A stretch of DNA of 44,286 nt from positions 1 through 44,286 of the forward strand of contig JAAXWL010000011.1 of assembly GCA_013334975.1 (NCBI GenBank), given 5' to 3'. The position numbers were made by a program, and so were the translations under genes. This stretch comes from Chlorobiaceae bacterium. GTDB lineage: Bacteria; Bacteroidota; Chlorobiia; Chlorobiales; Chlorobiaceae. The notes under the pieces were generated by a model. It had not been told where the DNA came from. It made no database searches and saw only the letters and a program-made list of their open reading frames with translations. How positions within the stretch are numbered: position 1 is the stretch's first letter; each line of letters opens with the position of its first letter. Of this stretch, positions 1 to 7,500 are shown in pieces.

Positions 1-8
1 TGTTTTGA

Positions 9-398
9 AAAACTTCCGGGACGTTGTTCCGTAGCCACAATTTTCCGTGAGCAAACTCTTGAGCGAAAGAAAGAAGGGACAAAAAGGACGAAAGGGACAT
101 AAGGGACGAAAAGGGAAGAAAGTGCGAGCTAACCCTGGGAGCGCGGGCATCCTGCCCGCAATTAAAAAAGCGCAAGAGACGTTCGTGCTTGTGCTTGAAT
201 GGGGCTAAAACCTCCGGGACGTTGTTCCGTAGCCACAATTCTCCGTGAGCAAGCTCTCGAGCGAAAGAAAGAAGGGACAAAAAGGACGAAAGGGACATAA
301 GGGACGAAAAGGGAAGAAAGTGCGAGCTAATCCTGGGAGCGCGGGCATCCTGCCCGCAATTAAAAAGCGCAAGAGACGTTCGTGCTTCTGCTTGAATG
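9..398. repeat. Two-copy tandem repeat, unit about 198 bp
   Basis: Two near-identical units (about 9-203 and 207-398, offset 197-198) differ at only about eight positions, including one lost A in the A-run near 165/361. Each unit contains a purine-rich stretch of short GGGAC/GGACGAAA-like words (for example 78-117 and 276-315), then a perfect hairpin GCGGGCA-TCC-TGCCCGC (143-159 and 341-357). The first copy lies close to the window edge, so more units may exist upstream. Translations across the units give SAGILPA-type peptides, a known artefact of this hairpin, so I treat the region as non-coding. A partial relative lies at 2086-2150. Confidence 0.9.
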
Positions 399-747
399 TG
401 TACTTCCCCCTACGCACCGATCGATGAAGAGGGTGTTTGATTTCAAGCAATCTGGCATCTCTGTTTCAGGCGCCGTCAGGTTGCAAAATCTTTGTTTTTC
501 AGCAGGAGATATTCGTATTTCACCCAATAAAGTATCCCTTTATCGATTCAGTCTGAGAAGTCCGTGCCAACCAATTTGAGGCATTGACCTCGTGTAGGAC
601 ACATTAGGCCTCTCACTGAATCTCTCTCTTGCTCTCTCACGCCTGCCCTCATCACCACAACAGGCGGCTGGCCTATACCGATGAACAAGTTCGCAACCAA
701 TCCATCAAAGATCGGCATGTCGATCTTTGATGGATTTCTCCTGAATC
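399..747. other. Intergenic stretch with no recognised gene
   Basis: About 350 bases follow the tandem repeat. No ORF with protein-like composition, no strong hairpin and no RNA gene is apparent. There is a CTCTC-rich patch near 610-640 and a short inverted repeat of the type GATCTTTGATGGAT at 700-735 (ATCCATCAAAGATC at 700-713 against GATCTTTGATGGAT at 722-735). Confidence 0.5.
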
Positions 748-981
748 TTGCCGAATCGGTTCAGGGCATGGCAACACGTCATAGAACAGGAAGGCCCGAT
801 CCAGGAAGAGGTACTCGTCAGAAGGATAGACCGCTTCCACGGTTTCAAACGTACCGGCAAACAGATTCAGGAGATTGTGCTCGCCATCGCCAAAAACCGC
901 AAATGCCACATCCGATACGGGTCGGTCTCTTCTTCTGGCCCAGAGCGATCTTTGAAGCCCGTCAAGCCCCAGCACGCCTGA
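748..981 (+). pseudogene. Fragment resembling the DUF3320 domain of large helicase-like proteins
   Basis: Only about 60 codons look protein-like. The core EQEGPIQEEVLVRRIDRFHG followed by KRTGKQIQE resembles the pattern EGPIHxxEVxRRI...RTGxRI of the DUF3320 domain, normally found at the C-terminus of very large DUF4011/helicase proteins (family knowledge, from memory). The rest of such a protein is absent: upstream is repeat DNA and downstream the frame runs into the next fragment and stops. The TTG at 748 is just the first possible start, not a convincing one. I read this as the stranded tail of a lost accessory or defence-type gene. Confidence 0.5.
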
Positions 982-1161
982 AAGCGGGTTTGACACAAGC
1001 GCAACTCGCCGAAAAGCTAGGGATTCGCCAGAGCATGGTCAGCGCGATTACGAATGCGGTCGCCGCACGTATTCCGATGCTATGGCCAGGAGGTTCAGTG
1101 AAGCGCTCGTGTCAACGAAGAGCACCTGAAATATGGACGCGAAAAACAGCCATGCGTGTGA
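960..1161 (+). pseudogene. Broken XRE-family helix-turn-helix regulator (HigA-like)
   Basis: Reading across frames gives a nearly complete Cro/C1-type DNA-binding domain. One frame encodes LKAGLTQAQLAEKLGIRQSM then VSAITN (982-1056). After a shift, the next frame reads RRTYSDAMARRFSEAL (about 1064-1111), and a second shift gives VNEEHLKYGREKQPCV and a stop at 1159-1161. The three pieces join in the order expected for a HigA-type antitoxin or phage-like repressor, so the gene has at least two frameshifts and no intact start. No partner toxin is recognisable beside it. Confidence 0.7.
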
Positions 1162-1267
1162 ACGTACAATGGAGCGGAAAAGATTCAGGAACACATAATG
1201 AAAGCTGAACGAAATCGCTTTCCGGCTTCAGCACATGGAGCCTGTCGAACTTAGTCATATTTTTTGC

Positions 1268-1362
1268 CGTCATTGCGAGAAGCGCAGCGTCGTGGCAATC
1301 CATCTTACCGCATTCACGCATGGATTGCTTTTCCCGACAAGTCGGGAGAAGCAATGACGAAG
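1268..1362. repeat. Dispersed imperfect palindrome
   Basis: The element begins CGTCATTGCGAGAAGCGCAG and ends GAGAAGCAATGACG, so its ends are inverted copies (CGTCATTGC...GCAATGACG). Inside, GGCAATCCAT and ATGGATTGC pair, and CCCGACAAGTCGGG forms its own small hairpin. Elements of this pattern are widespread intergenic repeats in many bacteria (from memory). No coding potential. It lies between two pseudogenes. Confidence 0.75.
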
Positions 1363-1574
1363 AGTAAGAGTGTATTCCGGGTGAATAACGGGCTGTTTCC
1401 TGTAAGTCCGACAGGCTGCTAGTACTCTCAAAAAAAAGACTTCCACCGAGGTGTCGGGAGCTACCAAGCAACAATAGGCTGCTGCATAAACACCCTGCCG
1501 GTTACCAGTTTAAACACAGCCTGTTGTTGTCTACTGTTTAGGGGCCACTTTTCACTGCATTACATGAGCACACC
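1363..1574. other. Short intergenic stretch, nothing recognised
   Basis: Between the palindromic repeat and the broken four-helix-bundle gene I see no ORF, hairpin with T-run, or promoter that stands out. Confidence 0.4.
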
Positions 1575-2158
1575 ATGAAAAAGCTGAGACCGAGTGGTGG
1601 GTATCGCACAAGCGCTAGTTTTCAGACGGCTACCCTCGTCTACGATGCTACGTACTGGTTCTGCGAGAAGTTCGTCGATGCCCGATCGCGGACGCAGGAT
1701 CAGATGATCCAGGCAGCCGCTCTGCGGCAACCTCCTCGCAGACCGAGCTGCGACTGGTCAATGTGGCGCGATCGATTCTTGAAGAGCTTCTGCTTGATTT
1801 CGAGGACTATCTGCGCCATCGGCATTTGGCGCTGTGGGCACCTTCGAGCTGGGAAGCGAGCGCTGTTCGTGAAGTTCCAATGCAATTCCGCAAAGATCAG
1901 ACTGATTCGGAGCGCTGGGGATTGTATGCATCCTGGCTGGAGCATGAGAGTGTCGGGGTTCGGGCCAATGATATTATTTGCCTGATTCATCAGACGAACA
2001 GAAACCTGCAATTTACCGAAGATCAAATTCAGAGTGACGTTGATCCGTTAGTGAAAATTCTTACGTTGGTGAAACTGTGGAGCGTGGGAAAGAAAGGACG
2101 AAAGGGACGCAAGGGTGAAGAGAGGAGAGATGCCCACGCTCCCGGAATTCGTTGCTAA
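1575..2158 (+). pseudogene. Broken four-helix-bundle suffix-domain protein
   Basis: The intact N-terminus (RPSGGYRTSASFQTATLVYD then ATYWFCEKFVDARSRTQDQM) and the downstream frame (RSAATSSQTELRLVNVAR, then LEELLLDFEDYLRHRHLALW and FRKDQTDSERWGLYASWLEH) belong to the 23S-IVS-like four-helix-bundle family with the C-terminal suffix extension (family recognised from memory). They lie in different frames. The join falls near 1709-1720, exactly where family members carry the R-SGRQNIAEGS core, which is missing here; a deletion of about 30 bases that removed this core and shifted the frame is the simplest reading. The tail after LIHQTN diverges from the family and runs into purine-rich repeat DNA, so the C-terminus is also lost. 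Confidence 0.75.
2086..2150. repeat. Purine-rich mini-repeat related to the window-start repeat
   Basis: GGGAAAGAAAGGACGAAAGG and following GGGACGCAAGGG words repeat the motif of the tandem repeat at 9-398. Immediately after, ATGCCCACGCTCCCGGA at 2128-2144 is the reverse complement of the GGGAGCGCGGGCAT arm of the hairpin found there, so a single inverted half of that hairpin sits beside the mini-repeat. Confidence 0.65.
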
Positions 2159-2461
2159 AAAATCTCCGCGAACTTTCGATGTATTGAGGTGTCTTCACAA
2201 AAAGCTGATATTTATGAACCTTGAACGCACTCATCCAACATTGAGTATCAGGACTCAGTTTTCATCGACTGGCATTGTTTCTGCTCGTACTCTTTACCAA
2301 TGCGTTCCTTGAGGAACATTTTCATCAGGGAGTGATAGAGATTGTCATGTTCGTTGGCCAGACACGGAGGCTGTTGAGTCACGAAAAGGCAGAGATTGTG
2401 GACGCGAGAATAGATTTGGTCCCCCTAACCGGTATTGTCGTGTCAGGAGGCGGTGCCGGAG
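2159..2461. other. Intergenic stretch, nothing recognised
   Basis: About 300 bases between the broken four-helix-bundle gene and the end of the PEP-CTERM gene. Short open frames exist on both strands but none has a recognisable motif, credible start or ribosome-binding site. No terminator with a clear stem and T-run is visible for the minus-strand gene ending at 2462. Confidence 0.4.
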
Positions 2462-3079
2462 TTATGGATACAGTTTTTTTTTCCAGTTCTTCAATGGTAT
2501 GGAAACGGCAATGCCCGATAACAGCATCATGAGGGCAGAGGGTTCCGGTATCGGGCTTCCCGGGTCTGTCTGGACGAGAGAGATGTTGTCAATGGCATAG
2601 TCGGTGTCGTCGCCGTCGATTTCAGCACGAAAAGCGATCAGGAGATCGTTATCTGGTGTGACAATATCAAAAGAAAAATTTCCCCAGACGCTTGTACCGG
2701 GAAAGTCAATTTTGTCAAGCGTTACACCATCAATATCAATGGCGAAGGTGTCGAAGGAGCGGCTTCCGATTCCGTAAATGTTTTTATAATTGCCGGTCAG
2801 TCTGTATGTGGCGCCGGGTGTCAGGCTGGTAACCAGTTGCTCGATAGTGGGATCAGTTGATACTCCGTTATCGTTTATGATGAACATTCCGTTCGGATTG
2901 CCACTTGCAGATCGCCAACCTCCGGCTCCGTCAATGTGTGATGATGTCCATCCGGCACTGGTTGTGTTGGACTGTACAAGAGTTTCAAAATCACCGTTGA
3001 TGATGAGGTTGGCTTTTGCTGAGTTAAGCTGTCCCAGAAAAAGCAGTGTGGTTAGTGGTGTGATAACAGGTATTTTCAT
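2462..3079 (-). CDS. PEP-CTERM sorting-domain protein, exported
   Basis: 205 residues. An N-terminal signal peptide (hydrophobic PLTTLLFLGQ core, likely cut after SAKA) is followed by a jelly-roll-like region beginning NLIINGDFET, containing GWTSSH...GGWRS and DDTDYAIDNISLVQ, a layout typical of carbohydrate-binding or discoidin-like exported proteins. The C-terminus carries the diagnostic PEP-CTERM tripartite signal: IPEPSA, a hydrophobic helix (LMMLLSGIAVSIPL) and a basic end (KNWKKK). In known systems the signal is processed by an exosortase (EpsH family) and linked to extracellular polysaccharide production; none of those genes is in this window. The ATG at 3077-3079 has only a weak ribosome-binding site. 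The ligand and role are unknown. Confidence 0.85.
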   Translation of the reverse strand: MKIPVITPLTTLLFLGQLNSAKANLIINGDFETLVQSNTTSAGWTSSHIDGAGGWRSASGNPNGMFIINDNGVSTDPTIEQLVTSLTPGATYRLTGNYKNIYGIGSRSFDTFAIDIDGVTLDKIDFPGTSVWGNFSFDIVTPDNDLLIAFRAEIDGDDTDYAIDNISLVQTDPGSPIPEPSALMMLLSGIAVSIPLKNWKKKLYP

Positions 3080-3368
3080 GACTTATTCTGTTTTACCTGA
3101 ATTATACTGAGAGCCATCTAAAAAAAAGAGGATTACTTTTCAGAACATGCGCTGGTGTCTCATGATGTGCAATACCGATAGTGCTGTTTGATCAGTAAGG
3201 TGAATATTTAAAAAGTATCCATAAATAATAGCTAAAAATCTTTAAACAGTATAATAAATTTGTGTATATCATGATGCGCAGTGTGCAGGTGATACGGACG
3301 GATGGCAGGGTCATTTATTGTGAGCGAGGGTGTGTTTGTGACAACCGGTTGCCGGGAATGGTGGATCA

Positions 3369-4094
3369 CTACGGCTTCAGGATGTAATTACCGGCGAAAT
3401 CCATGACGCACATGGCTCCATAGACGGGATGCGTTCCGGTTTTTACACCTACGACATTGTAGATGCCGTTCAGCAGGTTTTTTCGATGGCCTCGAGATGG
3501 TACGCCATCGTCGATGAGCAGGGAGATGACGATCTCACTTGCCTCAACCGGCCCGTACGAGATGTTTTCGGCTGCTGACAGTTCCCATTGCCCGTAACGC
3601 TCAATTCTGGTTTGCACTGATGATCCGTCGCTTCCCGCATGACCGGTTTTTCCCGTGCTGGCCTGGTCATTGACCTGGTCGCGTGCAGCAAGGGTGAGCC
3701 CTTTTGAGGGGGACAGTGAAGAGGCCGGAGTGGAATTCAGCAGTTCACGGATACACTCATCAAGAGCGGAGACCCCTTCATTGGCGATGATGGTGATTTT
3801 TCCAGGCACTGTATAGGAATTGCCACGATAATATGCCGTTCGTGGTATCAGGTACTTTCTTGCATATCCGGCAGGGTCGGTTCTCATCCGGTTGATCTCC
3901 TTGACGACTTCAAAATCGGATGTGGTCATATAATCAGGTGTGGCGACAGGGTTTACGGATGATGAGTGTCGTGTTGACCAGGGAGCGGATGCATTATCAG
4001 CGGTAGCATGAAACGGAGCAGAAATCAGGAAGAGCAGAGCAAGAATGGTTGTTCTGCCTCTACGGATGCTGATCATGGGGGGGATTGAGTTCAT
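3369..4094 (-). CDS. Secreted CAP-domain (SCP/PR1, YkwD-like) protein
   Basis: 241 residues. A signal peptide (TTILALLFLISAPFHATA) precedes a CAP domain covering about residues 60-240. The family hallmarks are visible in order: EINRMRTDPAGYA, the first histidine in GHAGSDG, the AAENISYG glutamate, and the second histidine in SRGHRKNLL, followed by the NVVGVKTG and CVMDFAG strands. Bacterial CAP proteins of this kind are extracellular; their biochemical function is mostly unknown. It is transcribed towards the PEP-CTERM gene, 289 bases away, so two exported proteins lie next to each other on the minus strand. The first ATG is taken as the start; an internal ATG six codons later is also possible. 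Confidence 0.9.
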   Translation of the reverse strand: MNSIPPMISIRRGRTTILALLFLISAPFHATADNASAPWSTRHSSSVNPVATPDYMTTSDFEVVKEINRMRTDPAGYARKYLIPRTAYYRGNSYTVPGKITIIANEGVSALDECIRELLNSTPASSLSPSKGLTLAARDQVNDQASTGKTGHAGSDGSSVQTRIERYGQWELSAAENISYGPVEASEIVISLLIDDGVPSRGHRKNLLNGIYNVVGVKTGTHPVYGAMCVMDFAGNYILKP

Positions 4095-4330
4095 AGTTGG
4101 TCAGTGAAGAACCGTTTGTGAGATCGATCGACAGTAGCGACTTTGTTGATAGAAGATACGAGTTTGTAGCTGAGTTGCCTGTTGATGATGTCACGAATTC
4201 TTTTTTTACATTATACAAAGTGGATTAGCTGTACGTGCAGAATTTCAAGGATGCCTCACTCTGGCGATGAAGAACCACCAAGAAGGACAGTGCATCGAAG
4301 TGCCGAACTGAACACCGAAACCGCATCCGG
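4095..4330. other. Divergent intergenic region before the AT-rich island
   Basis: Between the start of the CAP gene and the tiny ORFs preceding the large helicase gene. It becomes AT-rich around 4195-4225. I see no recognisable gene. A CAP-gene promoter must lie here on the minus strand but no clear -35/-10 pair stands out. Confidence 0.4.
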
Positions 4331-4456
4331 ATGGTGTTTCCATCTGACATAGAGCTTTTCCCGTCACTGTGCGCTGTTCATTGGCAACTCATTGATAAAG
4401 AACTGTTCATCGACGCTTTGCCGGGAATTATTCATCATAGGGAGTACCATGAATGA
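4331..4456 (+). CDS. Possible 41-residue small protein, unknown
   Basis: ATG at 4331 opens a 41-codon frame ending TGA at 4454-4456. Part of its product reads SLCAVHWQLIDKELFIDALP, which has a balanced protein-like composition, unlike most random short frames here. No strong ribosome-binding site precedes it and I recognise no family. Its last codons overlap the start of the next tiny ORF (ATG at 4449), a spacing typical of translational coupling. It could instead be the remnant of a longer decayed gene. Confidence 0.25.
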   Translation: MVFPSDIELFPSLCAVHWQLIDKELFIDALPGIIHHREYHE

Positions 4457-4529
4457 GCAGAACTATTTCAGCAATCAATCATCATGGCTTGTAAACCAGG
4501 GAGATGAGACCATGTTATTTTATTATTAA
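4449..4529 (+). CDS. Possible 26-residue leader or gene remnant before the helicase gene
   Basis: ATG at 4449 is preceded by GGGAG with a 4-base spacer (4440-4444), the clearest ribosome-binding site in this stretch. The frame encodes 26 residues beginning MNEQNYFSNQSSWLVNQGDE and stops at 4527-4529, about 20-26 bases before the large helicase gene, which itself lacks an evident ribosome-binding site. It may act as a leader whose translation couples to the helicase, or be the stump of a lost gene. No family recognised. Confidence 0.3.
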   Translation: MNEQNYFSNQSSWLVNQGDETMLFYY

Positions 4530-4555
4530 TTGTAAAATAAGCGTATTAATTGAGC

Positions 4556-7500
4556 ATGAATTCAATTGCATTCATTGATACCGAAATTCATCCAAAGAGC
4601 AGAAAGATTCTTGATATTGGAAGTGTTAAGAGTGATGGAAGCATATTTCATAAGGCTTCTGTTGGTGATTTTATCCGTTTTCTCAATGGAATGCAATTCA
4701 TCTGCGGGCACAATGTTTTCAATCACGATATACAATACATTCGTGATGCACTTGATAGCGCAGGGGTAAATACTGCGAACATTATAGATACTCTGGTTCT
4801 TTCACCACTGCTTTTTCCGACCAAGCCATACCATGCTCTATTAAAAGACGACAAGCTGCAATCTGAAGAGCTTAACAACCCTTTGAACGATTCAATCAAA
4901 GCGAAAGATTTGTTCTATGATGAAATAGCTGCTTTTAATCAAACTGATGACACACTTAAAAAAATTTATTATTTGTTGTTGAGTGATAAAAAAGAGTTCA
5001 GTTCATTTTTTCGTTTTATTGGATATTCGAGCATTGATATTGATGTTGAAAAGTTGATTCGGAAGAGGTTTGAAAATGAACTATGTGAATATGCTGATCT
5101 GACAAGAATTATTTCAGAGTCACCAATTGAACTCGCGTACTGTTTATCCCTGATTCACTCTTTTATAAACCACAAGCTGACTCATTCCATCACCCCACCC
5201 TGGGTTCTGAAAAACTATCCGGATGTTGAGAGAATCATGTTTTTTTTGCGAAACAAGCCATGTATTACAGGCTGTGTGTATTGCAACAGCGCACTGGATA
5301 TTTATAAGGGTTTAAAAAGATTTTTTGGTTTTGATTCATTCAGGATACATGGAAATCAAAATTTTCAGGAAAAAGCGGTTAAAGCAGCGGTTGACAATAA
5401 ATCTTTGCTTGCGGTTTTTCCGACTGGCGGCGGAAAGTCAATTACTTTTCAGATTCCTGCTTTAATGAGTGGTGAAAGTGTGAGAGGTTTGACTGTTGTT
5501 ATTTCTCCCTTGCAGTCATTAATGAAAGACCAGGTGGATAACCTTGAAAAAAACGGAATCACTGAAGCGGTAACCATAAACGGTCTGCTCGATCCGATTG
5601 AGCGAGCCAAATCATTTGAGCGGGTTGAGGATGGTTCGGCATCAATCCTTTATATTTCACCTGAATCATTGCGTTCACGAACCATTGAGCGATTGATTCT
5701 TGGGAGAAAGATTGTTCGTTTTGTTATTGATGAAGCACACTGTTTTTCATCGTGGGGACAGGATTTCAGAGTTGACTATTTATATATCGGTGATTTTATC
5801 AAATCAATTCAGGAAAAGAAAAATATTGAAGATTCAATACCGGTGTCATGTTTTACGGCAACAGCCAAACAGAAAGTGATCGAGGATATATCTGAATACT
5901 TCAGGGAAAAGCTGTCGCTTGATCTTGAACTTTTTGTTTCGCCAACATCAAGAACAAATCTTCATTACAGGGTATATGAGAAAATTGATGAAAAAGAAAA
6001 ATATCTTGCGTTGAGAGATTTGATTGAAGTGAAACCTTGTCCAACAATCATTTATGTATCAAGAACAAAGAGGGCATATCAGCTTGCTGAAAAATTAAAA
6101 AATGATGGTTTTAGTGCAAAACCATATCATGGAAAGATGGACAAGAAAGAGAAGTCTGAAAATCAGGATACATTTATTAGTGGTGAAACCAGAATCATGG
6201 TTGCGACTTCTGCCTTCGGAATGGGGGTAGATAAAAAAGATGTCGGCATGGTTATTCATTATGATATTTCTGATTCACTTGAAAACTATATTCAGGAGGC
6301 AGGCAGGGCTGGAAGAGATGAAAATATAGATGCGGATTGTTTTGTGTTTTTTAATGAGGAAGACCTTGGTAATCATTTTATTCTTCTTAATCAAACCAAG
6401 TTGACAATAAAGGAAATTCAGCAGATTTGGAAAGCAATAAAAGATATTACAAAGTTACGTTTAACAGTATCAAAATCAGCTTTGGAGATTGCAAGGAAAG
6501 CTGGTTGGGATGACAATGTGTCGGATATTGAAACAAGAGTTAAAACAGCTATAGCGTCACTGGAAGCTGTCGGATATTTAAGAAGAGGACAAAACATGCC
6601 AAGGATTTTTGCTGACAGTATACTTTCCGGGAATATTAATGAGGCAATCGGCAAGATTCAATCATCAAACAGATTCGATGAGAAACAGAAGGAGAATGGA
6701 ATCAGAATTATCAAGAAGCTTTTTTCCAGTAAAAGCAGAGAGCAGTCAGTTGACGAATCGCCCGAATCGAGAGTCGATTATATTAGTGATCATTTAGGGA
6801 TTGTGAAGGATGAGGTGATCAATATTGTGAATCTTCTTCGTGAAGAGAAGATTCTGGCAGATACAAAAGATTTGCAAGCATTTATCAGGAAGGGTGGAAA
6901 CAAAAATCGTTCACTTGGTATACTTGATTCATTTATTACAATCGAGGACTCCTTATTGCGAAATATTGAAGAGCAAAAAGAAATATATCATTTCAAAGAA
7001 CTCAACGAACAGGCAGAAAAAGATGGTTGTAATGATGTCAGCATCAGCAAGATTAAAACCATCATCAACTATTGGGCAATAAAAAACCTGGTCAATCGAC
7101 ACTATTCATCGTATTCTAAGAATCATATAGCAATTCATTGCTTGTATCCTGAAGGTGTACTGAGAGAAAAAATGAGGTTAAGATATGCGTTGTCAAAGTT
7201 CATTGTTGAATTTCTTTATGAAAAAAGCAGATGTGAGTGTTTGGATGATGATGCAGGAAAAGAAGAGGTGTTGGTCGATTTTTCGGTGCTTGAATTAAAA
7301 TCAGTCTATGAGAACTCTTCGGAACTATTCAAGTTAAAAATCAGTGTTGATGATGTAGAAGAGACACTCTTTTATCTCTCAAGAATTGATGCAATAAAAA
7401 TAGAGGGAGGTTTTCTTGTTACATATAACCCGTTGACTATTGAGCGACTTGAACAGAATAGTAAAAAAAGTTATACAAAAGATGATTATCAGAAGCTGAA

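Noticed and set aside
78-117. Possible CRISPR-like array in the GGGAC/GGACGAAA words
   Set aside because: Period is only about 9-10 bases with no spacers, and the words are degenerate; it is a mini-satellite-type repeat.
245-427. Small frame encoding a SAGILPA-like peptide
   Set aside because: Comes from the GCGGGCATCCTGCCCGC hairpin repeat, which gives the same spurious peptide in many genomes.
2275-2532. An 85-codon plus-strand frame
   Set aside because: Runs into the PEP-CTERM gene's end on the other strand and lacks a ribosome-binding site or a recognised family.
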